Origin: CAZGSG01 sp964528095
GTDB lineage: Bacteria > Bacteroidota > Bacteroidia > Chitinophagales > Chitinophagaceae
Reading direction: 5' to 3'
DNA length: 20,874 bases
NCBI GenBank assembly: GCA_964528095.1
Contig: CAZGSG010000082.1
Location: forward strand, 1-20,874
Below the pieces are notes generated by a model that was given only the letters and a program-made list of their open reading frames with translations, was not told the origin of the DNA and ran no database searches. A program made the translations under genes and the position numbers. Positions within the stretch are counted from its first letter, which is position 1. Each line of letters opens with the position of its first letter. This document shows, one piece after another, positions 1 to 7,173 of this stretch.

Positions 1-2
1 AT

Positions 3-929
3 ATCGTATTGCCGGATGACCGGACGCAGGTATTGCGGATAAGCGAATATCCTTACCTGCAATCTCAAATAGGCAATGATATTATTACAGCTTCAGGGCT
101 TACTTTGCTTGGTTCCGATGATAAAGCGGGAGTTGCCGAAATCATGGACATGGCCAATTTTTTAATGACGCATCCCACGGTAAAACATGGAGAGATTAAA
201 ATATTATTTACGCCCGATGAAGAAGTAGGACATGGTACTGAAAAAGTAGATCTGCAAAAACTGGGTGCTGATTTTGGTTATACGCTCGATGGCGGAGATG
301 CAGGTAATCTTGAAGAAGAAACATTCAGCGCGGATGGTGTTCGACTGGTTATTCATGGCGTGATCGCCCATCCCGGTTATGCAAAAGATAAGATGGTGAA
401 TGCGATGAAACTCGCCGGACATATACTGGACGCATTACCGAAAGATCGGTTATCTCCCGAGTCAACAGAAGGTAAGCGCGGCTTTATCCACCCGGTACGT
501 ATAGAGGGAATAGCGGAAAAATGTACAGTTGATTTTATTATCCGCGACTTTGAAACCCCGGGATTAAAAAAGAAAGAAGATTTTTTAAGGACCCTGGTAG
601 AGGAAACACTGCGTGCTTATCCCAGGGCATCGTTTGAATTTATTGTGACTGAACAATATCGAAACATGAAGGAAATACTGCTTCAGCATCCGCAGGTCGT
701 AGAGTATGCGAAGGAAGCTATAGAGAAAGCGGGGCTGACTGTAAAAATGGAAAGTATCCGGGGTGGTACCGATGGTAGTCGGTTATCGTTCATGGGTCTT
801 CCCTGTCCGAATTTATTTGCTGGTGAGCAAGCCATTCATTCTAAACTTGAATTTATCAGCATCCAGGATATGAATAAAGCTGTAGAAACAATGGTTTACC
901 TTGCCGAAGTTTGGGAAAACAGATCGTAG
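3..929 (+). CDS. pepT: Peptidase T (tripeptide aminopeptidase), 5'-truncated
   Basis: This is the C-terminal ~308 residues of an M20B zinc aminopeptidase that removes N-terminal residues from tripeptides in the cytoplasm. The frame is open from the window edge, so the first in-frame TTG is not the true start. Against the ~408-residue family, about 100 residues are missing, including the HxDT zinc motif. Visible M20 landmarks, in order: the bridging Asp in LLGSDDKAG, the catalytic and metal Glu pair in FTPDEEVGHG, a metal Asp in YTLDGGDAG, the dimerisation-lid HPGYAKDKMVNA, and the last His in AGEQAIHSKLEF. The TLLGSDDKAG and KDKMVNA motifs point to PepT rather than other M20 members. The TAG stop lies in the first unit of a GTTC-type repeat and the gene converges on the next one. 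The assignment is secure. Confidence 0.93.
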   Translation: MVLPDDRTQVLRISEYPYLQSQIGNDIITASGLTLLGSDDKAGVAEIMDMANFLMTHPTVKHGEIKILFTPDEEVGHGTEKVDLQKLGADFGYTLDGGDAGNLEEETFSADGVRLVIHGVIAHPGYAKDKMVNAMKLAGHILDALPKDRLSPESTEGKRGFIHPVRIEGIAEKCTVDFIIRDFETPGLKKKEDFLRTLVEETLRAYPRASFEFIVTEQYRNMKEILLQHPQVVEYAKEAIEKAGLTVKMESIRGGTDGSRLSFMGLPCPNLFAGEQAIHSKLEFISIQDMNKAVETMVYLAEVWENRS

Positions 930-1134
930 TTCCTGGAGTTCTTTAGTTCAGTAGTTCATAGTCCCTGGTTCTTCATCAGAAGAATGTTTAAATAGTAGTA
1001 ACATACTGATGTTCGCAATCGCCAACAAAGGGCGTTGTTAGATTACAATCATAAACAATGCGACGAATAGGAAATGAATTTTCTATTGAAGAACCATAAA
1101 CGCCTGAACAACGAACTATAGAACTAAGAACCCT
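928..1134. repeat. Imperfect inverted repeat of GAAC/GTTC heptamers between convergent genes
   Basis: The left arm (928-975) is a run of GTTC cores spaced 7-8 nt apart. The right arm (1089-1134) is a run of GAAC cores at similar spacing. The arms are mutual imperfect reverse complements around about 110 bp of spacer. The pepT stop (TAG of TAGTTC, 927-929) and the stop of the opposite oxidoreductase (TAG of TTAGTTC, 1124-1126) both fall inside the arms. It may act as a bidirectional terminator or be a MITE-like remnant; neither is proven. Confidence 0.6.
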
Positions 1135-2131
1135 GAATAAAAATCTTCGCCAACAACTCATAAGATTTTAGTCGGTCTTCTTTTGCTTCTGCAAAAGTCG
1201 CTATTACGATCTCGTCCGTATCAAAAGATGCGGCAAGTGCAGTCAGCTTTTCTTTCATGATATCAGGCGTGCCAGCAATAAACCGGTTGCGATGAAATAA
1301 CAATCGTTGTTTTTCTGCTTCGGTGTATTGATGATCTTTTATTTCATCATAACTATAGAGTTGATTGAAGTTGCCTTTCTCGAAACTCAGGAAACGAAAT
1401 TCCATCATCGCTGTTGCCTGGGCCACTTTTTCCTCGCTCTCCGAACAAAAAGCAAAGATGCCTACATTGGTCATAGGCGCTGCTAAGGTATCAGAAGCGA
1501 TGAATCGCGACTTGTACAGCCTGACTGCTTCCGGCCCCCCGATCGGGTTGATGAACTGGGCATAGGAGAGACCTATTCCAAAATGTGCGGCGATATAGGC
1601 ACTTTCACCGCTGGAGGTAAGCGCCCATAAAGCCGGGGATGAATCGATTGAAGGGATCGCTTTTATCTTGCCCTGCAGGTTATTGACAGATGGTGTTTCC
1701 GAGAGATAATCCTGCAGATCGCGTATCTGTTGCACATATTCCTGCGGATCGAATGTATTGGAAGGGTTCAGTAACTGGGAAGTAGCCCTGTCGCCGCCTG
1801 GTGCACGACCAACACCGAGATCAATCCTATGCGGGTACAATGCCTCCAGCAGGCGGAAGTTTTCCGCTACCTTAAGCGTGCTGTGATTAGGCAGCATGAT
1901 ACCTCCCGAACCCAGGCGGATAGTTTGTGTTTCACCGGCAAGTCTTGCAATAAAGATCTCGGGCGCAGCCCCCGCGAGGGTAATGGTATTATGGTGTTCT
2001 GAAAGCCAGTAGCGGGTATAGCCCAGCCTGTCTGTCAGTTTGACCAGCTCGATGCTCTCCTGCAAAGATTCGCCCGCGGTACTGCCTTTGCGGATAGGGG
2101 TTTGATCGAGAACGCTTAATTTTAATGACAT
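1124..2131 (-). CDS. LLM-class (luciferase-like) flavin-dependent oxidoreductase
   Basis: This is a 335-residue single-domain TIM-barrel flavin oxidoreductase of the bacterial luciferase superfamily. It is closest in feel to the YhbW/YvbT-type proteins, whose substrates are unknown. Family landmarks are the N-terminal SVLDQTPIRKG, the YWLSEHHN motif after the first barrel strands, the TQTIRLGSGGIMLPNHS segment that contacts flavin, and RIDLGVGRAPGGD. The length and ATG start fit the family. It is divergently transcribed from the SPFH gene and converges on pepT. Its last codons (Ile-Gln-Gly-Ser-stop) are partly made of the GAAC-type repeat, so the C-terminus may have been altered by repeat growth. 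No partner gene suggests a pathway. Confidence 0.9.
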   Translation of the reverse strand: MSLKLSVLDQTPIRKGSTAGESLQESIELVKLTDRLGYTRYWLSEHHNTITLAGAAPEIFIARLAGETQTIRLGSGGIMLPNHSTLKVAENFRLLEALYPHRIDLGVGRAPGGDRATSQLLNPSNTFDPQEYVQQIRDLQDYLSETPSVNNLQGKIKAIPSIDSSPALWALTSSGESAYIAAHFGIGLSYAQFINPIGGPEAVRLYKSRFIASDTLAAPMTNVGIFAFCSESEEKVAQATAMMEFRFLSFEKGNFNQLYSYDEIKDHQYTEAEKQRLLFHRNRFIAGTPDIMKEKLTALAASFDTDEIVIATFAEAKEDRLKSYELLAKIFIQGS

Positions 2132-2211
2132 AACAGTTAAGGAACAACGACCGGGAAAAAAAGTTTACCGCTATTCATAATGCTGCCGTTATTTTTTACG
2201 TTTTTATAAAA

Positions 2212-2307
2212 ATGAAATTATTTCTTTCCGCGCTATCTTTTTTGTTCTGCGCTGTTTGTTTTAGCCAGGACCGGCGGGTCGAGATCCTGGTATATTTTAA
2301 ATTATAG
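2212..2307 (+). other. Tiny ORF encoding a signal peptide stub (31 aa), possible gene remnant
   Basis: An ATG at 2212 opens a 31-codon frame: MKLFLSALSFLFCAVCFSQ, then about 12 residues, then TAG. The first 19 residues form a textbook Sec signal peptide (Lys, hydrophobic core, cleavage near FSQ/D). The mature part is too short for a known family. The frame ends 6 bp before the left arm of the GAAC inverted repeat, suggesting a secreted-protein gene truncated when the repeat arrived. It could also be a chance ORF. No RBS or promoter is evident. Confidence 0.35.
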
Positions 2308-2313
2308 AAATAA

Positions 2314-2430
2314 TTCCTGGTTCAGCGTTCCTAAGTTAGAAACACGCTTATAAATCAGCTGATACAGAGAAAATAGGGATATTTCAACCAAAGAACCCCG
2401 AACGCGAACCAGGAACTCGGAACCCCGAAC
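2314..2430. repeat. GAAC-type inverted repeat element with six GAAC heptamers
   Basis: The left arm TTCCTGGTTCaGCGTTC (2314-2330) pairs with GAACGCGAACCAGGAA (2400-2415) with one bulged base. The right side is a run of GAAC cores at 2393, 2400, 2406, 2413, 2420 and 2427, so the spacing is 7 nt with one 6-nt step. It shares the CCTGGTTC core with the element at 928-1134. It lies in the 343-bp divergent spacer between the flavin oxidoreductase and the SPFH gene, just upstream of the latter. Apart from this and the tiny ORF, I see nothing else in that spacer. Confidence 0.6.
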
Positions 2431-2474
2431 CTAATACTTTACCGTACCTTTACGCATATCAAAAATCAACTTAA

Positions 2475-3410
2475 ATGGACATTGCAAAATTCTTGGGAGA
2501 ATATTGGTATGTTATTGTCCTGGTGTTTATTTTTTTCAGCGGTTTATACACCGTCAACCAGGGTACGATAGCAGTAGTAACCATGTTTGGGAAATACCGG
2601 AGGATCGCAGGACCGGGTCTGCGGTTCAAGATTCCGCTGGTAGAGCAGATCTATAAAAAACTATCTATTCAAAACCGTTCGGTAGAACTGGAGTTCCAGG
2701 CCGTGACGCAGGACCAGGCCAATGTTTATTTTAAGGTCATGATGTTGTTTGCTGTGCAAAATGCAGGCGAAGAGACCATCAAAAAAGTGGCATTTAAATT
2801 CATCAGCGATAAAGACCTGATGCAGGCGCTGATCCGCACAATTGAAGGTAATATCCGGTCTTTTGTTGCCACCAAAAAACAGGCAGAGGTATTGGGGCTA
2901 CGCCGCGAGATCGTAGAATATGTAAAAGTAGAGATAGATCATACCCTGGAAGAATGGGGATACCATTTGCTGGATCTGCAGATCAATGATATCACTTTTG
3001 ATAAAGTGATCCTTGATTCAATGAGTAAAGTAGTTGCCTCCAACAACCTGAAAGCGGCAGCGGAAAATGAGGGCCAGGCTTTACTGATCACAAAAACAAA
3101 AGCGGCAGAAGCAGAAGGTAATTCAATTAAAATATCGGCAGAAGCAGAAAGAACGGCTGCGCAGTTGCGCGGCCAGGGTGTGGCGCTATTCCGCCAGGAA
3201 GTGGCCAAAGGTATGACCGAAGCAGCGGAGCAAATGAAACAGGCTAACCTGGATACCAATGTAATTCTATTCAGCATGTGGACAGAGGCAGTGAAAAATT
3301 TTGCGGAATATGGCAAAGGAAATGTGATCTTCCTAGATGGAAGTGCCGACGGTATGGAGAAAACAATGAAACAGATCCAGGCATTGATGGTAAAACAGGC
3401 CGGAGCGTAG
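2475..3410 (+). CDS. SPFH/Band 7 domain membrane protein (HIR/stomatin-like)
   Basis: This is a 311-residue protein with one N-terminal membrane segment (about residues 11-26, WYVIVLVFIFFSGLY) followed by an SPFH/Band 7 domain beginning with TVNQGTIAVVTMFGKY. The C-terminal third (about 190-265) is a long Ala/Glu-rich helical stretch (AAEAEGNSIKISAEAER) typical of oligomerising flotillin, stomatin and HIR proteins. The later QGVALFRQEVAKG segment resembles the plant hypersensitive-induced-reaction subgroup. Such proteins form large membrane-bound rings or scaffolds and often modulate membrane proteases; a specific role cannot be read here. No NfeD partner or FtsH gene is adjacent. The ATG start gives the transmembrane anchor directly. 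A hairpin terminator follows, so it is probably transcribed separately from exbB. Confidence 0.88.
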   Translation: MDIAKFLGEYWYVIVLVFIFFSGLYTVNQGTIAVVTMFGKYRRIAGPGLRFKIPLVEQIYKKLSIQNRSVELEFQAVTQDQANVYFKVMMLFAVQNAGEETIKKVAFKFISDKDLMQALIRTIEGNIRSFVATKKQAEVLGLRREIVEYVKVEIDHTLEEWGYHLLDLQINDITFDKVILDSMSKVVASNNLKAAAENEGQALLITKTKAAEAEGNSIKISAEAERTAAQLRGQGVALFRQEVAKGMTEAAEQMKQANLDTNVILFSMWTEAVKNFAEYGKGNVIFLDGSADGMEKTMKQIQALMVKQAGA

Positions 3411-3412
3411 AG

Positions 3413-3492
3413 CAAATTCAAAAATCAAAATGCAAAAATATCCTCCCACCAAAGGGGGCTGTTTTTGCATTTTTAATTTTGATTTTTGAATT
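3413..3492 (+). terminator. Long A/T-rich inverted repeat with G/C core, likely terminator
   Basis: Two bases after the SPFH stop, the left arm (3413-3440, AAATTCAAAAATCAAAATG type) pairs with the right arm (3461-3492, TTTTGATTTTTGAATT type), with a few extra bases in the right arm. A G/C-rich core (CTCCC accaaa GGGGG) lies between them. The T-rich run on either strand makes a bidirectional terminator plausible. The same A/T arm motif recurs at 17211-17504, so this is also a member of a dispersed repeat family. Confidence 0.6.
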
Positions 3493-3644
3493 ATTCGTGT
3501 TAAAGAACTCTAAAACTTATCCTTCCTGCACAACGCAGCATCGGTTTTTCCGTTCATTCGTGTGTTATTCAGAGCTGTTGATAATAAGCAAAAAAAGAAT
3601 CAGTGCTGTTGTATTACATTTACGCACTTAAAAGATGATAATCT

Positions 3645-4328
3645 ATGTTTGACCTTTTACAGATTGTTGACTCGCTGGGCCAGGTAGCAAAAGCAAGTAC
3701 CGGTGGTAAGGAGCAAAGTTTTATGGGATTAGTAACGATGGGTGGCTGGATCATGATCCCGCTTGGTATCATGTTGCTGATGGCAATTTATGTTTTTGCA
3801 GAGCGTACTATCGCTATCCGCAATGCGGCAAAGATCGATTCCAACTTCATGAATATCGTGCGGGACCATATCGTAAGCGGCAATGTATCGGCCGCAAGAA
3901 GTTTTGCCAAAAACACCAATAACCCCGTTGCGCGTATCATCGATAAAGGTATTCAGCGTATAGGCAAACCCCTGGATAGTATTGAAAAAAGCATGGACAA
4001 TGTGGGGCAACTGGAAATGTATAAACTGGAAAAAAACCTGGGTATACTTTCCGTAGTATCCAAAGCGGCACCGATATTTGGTTTCGTGGGTACACTGGTC
4101 GGACTCATGCAATTATTTTCCGGTATCAACAACTCCAATGAATTCGAAGTTGGTACGATAGCCGGTGGTATCTATACAAAACTGATCACGTCTATCACGG
4201 GACTGGTTATTGGACTGGGGGCTTATCTTGCCTACAGTTACCTCAACACCCAGATAGAAAAAACAGCGAATAAAATGGAAGCCGCATCCTCGGATTTCCT
4301 TGACGTATTGCAGGAACCCACCCGATAA
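3645..4328 (+). CDS. exbB: MotA/TolQ/ExbB-family proton channel protein
   Basis: This 227-residue inner-membrane protein forms the proton-conducting pentamer of ExbB/TolQ-type energisers, which use proton-motive force to drive TonB- or TolA-like transmission across the periplasm. There are three membrane segments: about 30-52 (GGWIMIPLGIMLLMAIYVFA), 132-158 and 176-200. The large cytoplasmic loop lies between the first and second, as in the family. The signature AAPIFGFVGTLVGLMQLF lies at the start of TM2, with Thr150 where the family has its conserved channel Thr. ExbD follows 9 bp downstream, so the two form one operon. No TonB gene follows, so whether it serves TonB, gliding or Tol-like functions is open. 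The exbB symbol is by family, not orthology. Confidence 0.88.
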   Translation: MFDLLQIVDSLGQVAKASTGGKEQSFMGLVTMGGWIMIPLGIMLLMAIYVFAERTIAIRNAAKIDSNFMNIVRDHIVSGNVSAARSFAKNTNNPVARIIDKGIQRIGKPLDSIEKSMDNVGQLEMYKLEKNLGILSVVSKAAPIFGFVGTLVGLMQLFSGINNSNEFEVGTIAGGIYTKLITSITGLVIGLGAYLAYSYLNTQIEKTANKMEAASSDFLDVLQEPTR

Positions 4329-4337
4329 ATAATCTGA

Positions 4338-4736
4338 ATGAAGTTTAGAAAAAAACACAAAGAGGAGTCCGAGGTTTTTACTGACTCATTGAATGATATT
4401 CTTTTCATTCTCCTGATGTTCTTTTTGATAGTTGCTACATTGGCCAATCCTAATGTTATCAAAGTAGGTGTACCTCGTGGTACAAAAGATACCAAGGCGA
4501 AACAGAATATCATGGTGTCTATCGATAAAGACCAGAATTTTTACATCGGATCCTCCAAAGTAGATATCAGCCTGATCGATTCATTTCTTAAACGGGAGAT
4601 CAATCGTTTCAAAGCAACAATTGATACACCCACCGTGGTGATCAATGCGGATACCACTTCATACTATGGCGAAGTATTCCGGATCATGCGCTCTGCAAAA
4701 CGAGAAGGCGCAAAGGTTGTTGCTACGGTAAAATAA
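4338..4736 (+). CDS. exbD: ExbD/TolR-family biopolymer transport protein
   Basis: This 132-residue partner of the preceding channel protein has a short basic cytoplasmic N-terminus (MKFRKKHKEE) and a single membrane helix (about 21-37, ILFILLMFFLIVATL). The helix is preceded by Asp20 in the SLND motif, the position of the protonatable Asp that is essential in ExbD/TolR. A periplasmic domain of about 90 residues follows, ending in the typical EVFRIMRSAKREGAKVVATVK. The length matches short ExbD proteins. Transcription should stop in the repeat-rich convergent spacer shared with prmC. Confidence 0.9.
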   Translation: MKFRKKHKEESEVFTDSLNDILFILLMFFLIVATLANPNVIKVGVPRGTKDTKAKQNIMVSIDKDQNFYIGSSKVDISLIDSFLKREINRFKATIDTPTVVINADTTSYYGEVFRIMRSAKREGAKVVATVK

Positions 4737-4813
4737 ACTGCAATAAATTCCATAGCACCGATCCGTCTTAGTTGGTATAAAAATCAGCAATAATAATTTG
4801 GTCTCCCATCGTG

Positions 4814-5229
4814 GCCGGTCTTCGGAGAATTTCCCATCAGGGTGTGACAATAAACGCCCTCTATTCATTCAGGAGTTACATAGCCGATCTTCGGAGATTT
4901 CCCATCGGGGTCTGGCGATAAACGACCTTCGTTCATTCAGAAATTTACAATAGCCGACCCCGATGTATAAACACATTTCAACATCCGCTCCTTCTCCTGC
5001 ATATCCTTTTTATTCATTCAGGAGTTACATAGCCGGTCTTCGGAGAATGTCCCATCGGGGTGTGACAATAAACGCCCTCTCTTCATTCAGGAGTTACACA
5101 GCCGATCTTCGGAGATTTCCCATCGGGGTCTGGCGATAAACGACCTTCGTTCATTCAGAAATTTACAATAGCCGACCCCGATGTATGAACACATTTCAAC
5201 ATCCGCTCCTTTTCCTGCATATCCTTTTT
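4814..5229. repeat. Compound direct repeat: two 198-bp copies built from ~68-bp subunits
   Basis: Copy 1 (4814-5011) and copy 2 (5032-5229) are offset by exactly 218 bp and differ at about six positions. Each copy contains subunits starting with TTCATTCAG: at 4864 and 4932, then 5013, 5082 and 5150, so the period is 68 or 69 bp. Subunits carry CCGATCTTCGGAGAT and CCCATCGGGG, which can pair (CCGAT with ATCGG). A partial subunit begins around 4801. The array fills the 418-bp convergent exbD/prmC spacer, and copy 2 extends 75 bp into the 3' end of prmC. I see no gene in the spacer. Confidence 0.85.
4937..5011 (-). pseudogene. Duplicated 3' fragment of prmC
   Basis: This 75-bp stretch repeats the last 25 codons of prmC (5155-5229), from Lys-Asp-Met-Gln through the stop. 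There are two substitutions: one silent, and one changing the penultimate-region His to Tyr. It has no start codon and is part of the upstream 198-bp repeat copy. It is a by-product of segmental duplication, not a gene. Confidence 0.75.
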
Positions 5230-6033
5230 CAATTCCGTATCAAACCCGGCTTCCTGAAAAATTCCACAGGTCGCAGCCCCAAGCGATTCATGAATTTCTA
5301 AGAACATACTCCCACTACGATGAAGATGCGAACCGGCAAACTCAGCGATCGCTTTGTAAAACACCAGCGGATCATTATCCGGAACAAACAAGGCAATTCC
5401 CGGCTCGTACGCCAATACATTCGCACTCATTTGTGCTTTATCTTTTTCCGGCACATATGGCGGGTTGCTTACAATGATATCGAATACAGGCAGTCCTTTC
5501 CTCGCAGCAGGATCAAGAAAATCAAGCTGTAAAAAATTGACTTCAGCGCCAAGGTGTACGGCATTTTGCCTGGCTACTTCCAGCGCCTTCTCACTGATAT
5601 CGCAGCTCCATATTTCAGCTTTTCGCAATTTTCTTTTTAATGCAATAGGGATGCTTCCACTGCCGCTGCCGATATCCAGTATTTTCAGATCACCCAGCGG
5701 GAATTTGCAATTGGAAATGATCCATTCCACCAGTTCCTCTGTCTCCGGACGTGGTATCAATACATGTTTGTCCACATAGAACTTAAATCCGCAAAACCAG
5801 CTTTCGTTTAATACATACTGAACAGGTTCATGCAGCAATAATCTTGGTAGCAACTTTTCAAGTAGCTCCGATTGCAGGGGAGAAAGGGTTTTTTCTTTTT
5901 GTATGGCCCGGTCCGTTTTTTTTGCGCCCGTGATATGTTCAATCGTCCATTCGCTGATGATCTGTGCCTCGGAGGTCTCGTAAATAGCCCGCAATTGTTC
6001 CTTTACATATATTGTTGCTTCCTGTATCGTCAT
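5155..6033 (-). CDS. prmC: Release factor glutamine methyltransferase PrmC (HemK)
   Basis: This 292-residue SAM-dependent methyltransferase methylates the Gln of the GGQ motif in peptide release factors RF1/RF2. The N-terminal helical recognition domain (about 1-80) is followed by YVLNESWFCGFKFYV and the conserved VLIPRPETEELVEW. SAM motif I is KILDIGSGSGSIPIAL (about 117-132), motif II is WSCDIS, and the catalytic NPPY is in IVSNPPYVP (residues 190-193). AYEPGIALF and the C-terminal KKDMQEKERML are also typical. The last ~11 residues (HTSGSAIVNF) lie in the intergenic repeat and look like an acquired tail beyond the normal family end. It is divergent from ribD with only 35 bp between starts. 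Confidence 0.95.
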   Translation of the reverse strand: MTIQEATIYVKEQLRAIYETSEAQIISEWTIEHITGAKKTDRAIQKEKTLSPLQSELLEKLLPRLLLHEPVQYVLNESWFCGFKFYVDKHVLIPRPETEELVEWIISNCKFPLGDLKILDIGSGSGSIPIALKRKLRKAEIWSCDISEKALEVARQNAVHLGAEVNFLQLDFLDPAARKGLPVFDIIVSNPPYVPEKDKAQMSANVLAYEPGIALFVPDNDPLVFYKAIAEFAGSHLHRSGSMFLEIHESLGAATCGIFQEAGFDTELKKDMQEKERMLKCVHTSGSAIVNF

Positions 6034-6038
6034 AGCGG

Positions 6039-6046
6039 CAAACTTA
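6039..6046 (-). promoter_or_regulatory. Candidate -7 element (TAAGTTTG) for prmC
   Basis: Read on the minus strand, this is a perfect match to the Bacteroidota TAnnTTTG -7 consensus, 5 nt before the prmC ATG. That places the expected start site at or next to the start codon, i.e. a leaderless message. No TTG-type -33 box is seen at the usual spacing. Confidence 0.4.
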
Positions 6047-6053
6047 ATTCATT

Positions 6054-6061
6054 TACTTTTG
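6054..6061 (+). promoter_or_regulatory. Candidate -7 element (TACTTTTG) for ribD
   Basis: This perfect TAnnTTTG match ends 7 nt before the ribD ATG, which again implies a leaderless or nearly leaderless transcript. It sits 7 bp from the oppositely oriented prmC element, within the 35-bp divergent spacer. No clear -33 TTG is present. Confidence 0.4.
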
Positions 6062-6068
6062 CGGCCTG

Positions 6069-7136
6069 ATGAAGCCCGAATTGTACATGCAACGATGCCT
6101 GCAACTGGCCGCCCTGGGTGCGGGTCAGGTGGCTCCCAACCCGATGGTAGGCGCCGTGCTGGTGCATGCCGGTAAAATAATCGGGGAGGGCTGGCACCAG
6201 CGCTATGGACAGGCGCATGCGGAGGTCAACTGCATCAATCAGGCCATTGAAGCCGGGCATACGGCCCTGCTGGGAGAGTCGGTGATCTACGTGTCGCTTG
6301 AGCCCTGTGCTCATTTTGGCAAAACACCGCCTTGCGCCAATCTTATCATCCGGCATGGCATCCGCAAAGTAATCATCGGTTGCCGTGATCCTTTTGAGCA
6401 GGTAAACGGAAAAGGAATAGAAAAACTACAGGCCGCCGGAGTAGCGGTAATGACTGGTGTACTCGAAAAAGAATGCAAGGAACTGAATAAACGTTTTTTT
6501 ACTTTTCATCTCCAGGCAAGGCCTTATATTATTTTAAAATGGGCCCAGACAGCAGATGGTTTTATTGCTGGTTTGCCAACAACGGCAATGCCTGCAGATG
6601 CGACCCGGGAGCGACTGCTGGTGAGCAATGAATATAGCGACAGGCTTGTACATAAATGGCGGAGTGAGGAAGCGGCCATTTTAATAGGAACAAATACAGC
6701 GGTACAGGATAATCCTTCGCTGACGAACAGGTATTGGACTGGTTCATCGCCTGTACGGCTGGTTATCGACAGAAACCTCCGCCTGCCGGCATCCTTGCAG
6801 GTATTTGATCAAAAAACACCTACGATTGTTTTCAATACGATCAGGCAGGAAGAACGAAAGAACTTAGTGTACCAGCAGGTAAAAGACCAGCCTTCATTAC
6901 TGCAGCCAATAATGAATGAATTGTTTCAATGCAATATTCAAAGTGTATTGGTTGAAGGGGGCGCAGAGTTGATCCATTCGTTTATGAAGGAAGGATTATG
7001 GGATGAAGCAAGGGTGATTTATAGCACTCAGCAGTTGGGAGAAGGGCTACGGGCTCCACGATTAGAGAATGCCATAAAAACAGGGGAGATAAAATTACTT
7101 GAAGACAGGATAGAACTATTTAAAAGAACAAACTGA
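6069..7136 (+). CDS. ribD: Bifunctional riboflavin deaminase/reductase RibD
   Basis: This 355-residue enzyme carries out two successive steps of riboflavin synthesis: deamination of the diamino-pyrimidinone phosphoribosyl intermediate, then NADPH-dependent reduction of its ribosyl chain. The N-terminal CDA-like deaminase (about 1-145) has the zinc site His50-Ala-Glu52 (GQAHAEVN), Cys80 and Cys89 in EPCAHFGKTPPC, and PNPMVGAV near the start. The C-terminal reductase (about 150-355) begins RPYIILKWAQTADGFI, with the substrate-binding Asp163, and has the late VLVEGGAELIHSF motif. Both halves look intact. No other rib gene is in the window, which is common in Bacteroidota. yigZ follows 37 bp downstream, possibly co-transcribed. 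Confidence 0.96.
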   Translation: MKPELYMQRCLQLAALGAGQVAPNPMVGAVLVHAGKIIGEGWHQRYGQAHAEVNCINQAIEAGHTALLGESVIYVSLEPCAHFGKTPPCANLIIRHGIRKVIIGCRDPFEQVNGKGIEKLQAAGVAVMTGVLEKECKELNKRFFTFHLQARPYIILKWAQTADGFIAGLPTTAMPADATRERLLVSNEYSDRLVHKWRSEEAAILIGTNTAVQDNPSLTNRYWTGSSPVRLVIDRNLRLPASLQVFDQKTPTIVFNTIRQEERKNLVYQQVKDQPSLLQPIMNELFQCNIQSVLVEGGAELIHSFMKEGLWDEARVIYSTQQLGEGLRAPRLENAIKTGEIKLLEDRIELFKRTN

Positions 7137-7173
7137 TAAGACCAGGCCTGACAGACAGGGCCATTAAAGAAAT

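Noticed and set aside
2939..3421. A 160-codon minus-strand frame inside the SPFH gene
   Set aside because: It is low in recognisable features and lies antisense to a clear coding domain; a shadow ORF.
4801..5229. The regularly repeated units as a CRISPR array
   Set aside because: Units are contiguous 68/69-mers nearly alike throughout, with no unique spacers and no cas genes nearby.
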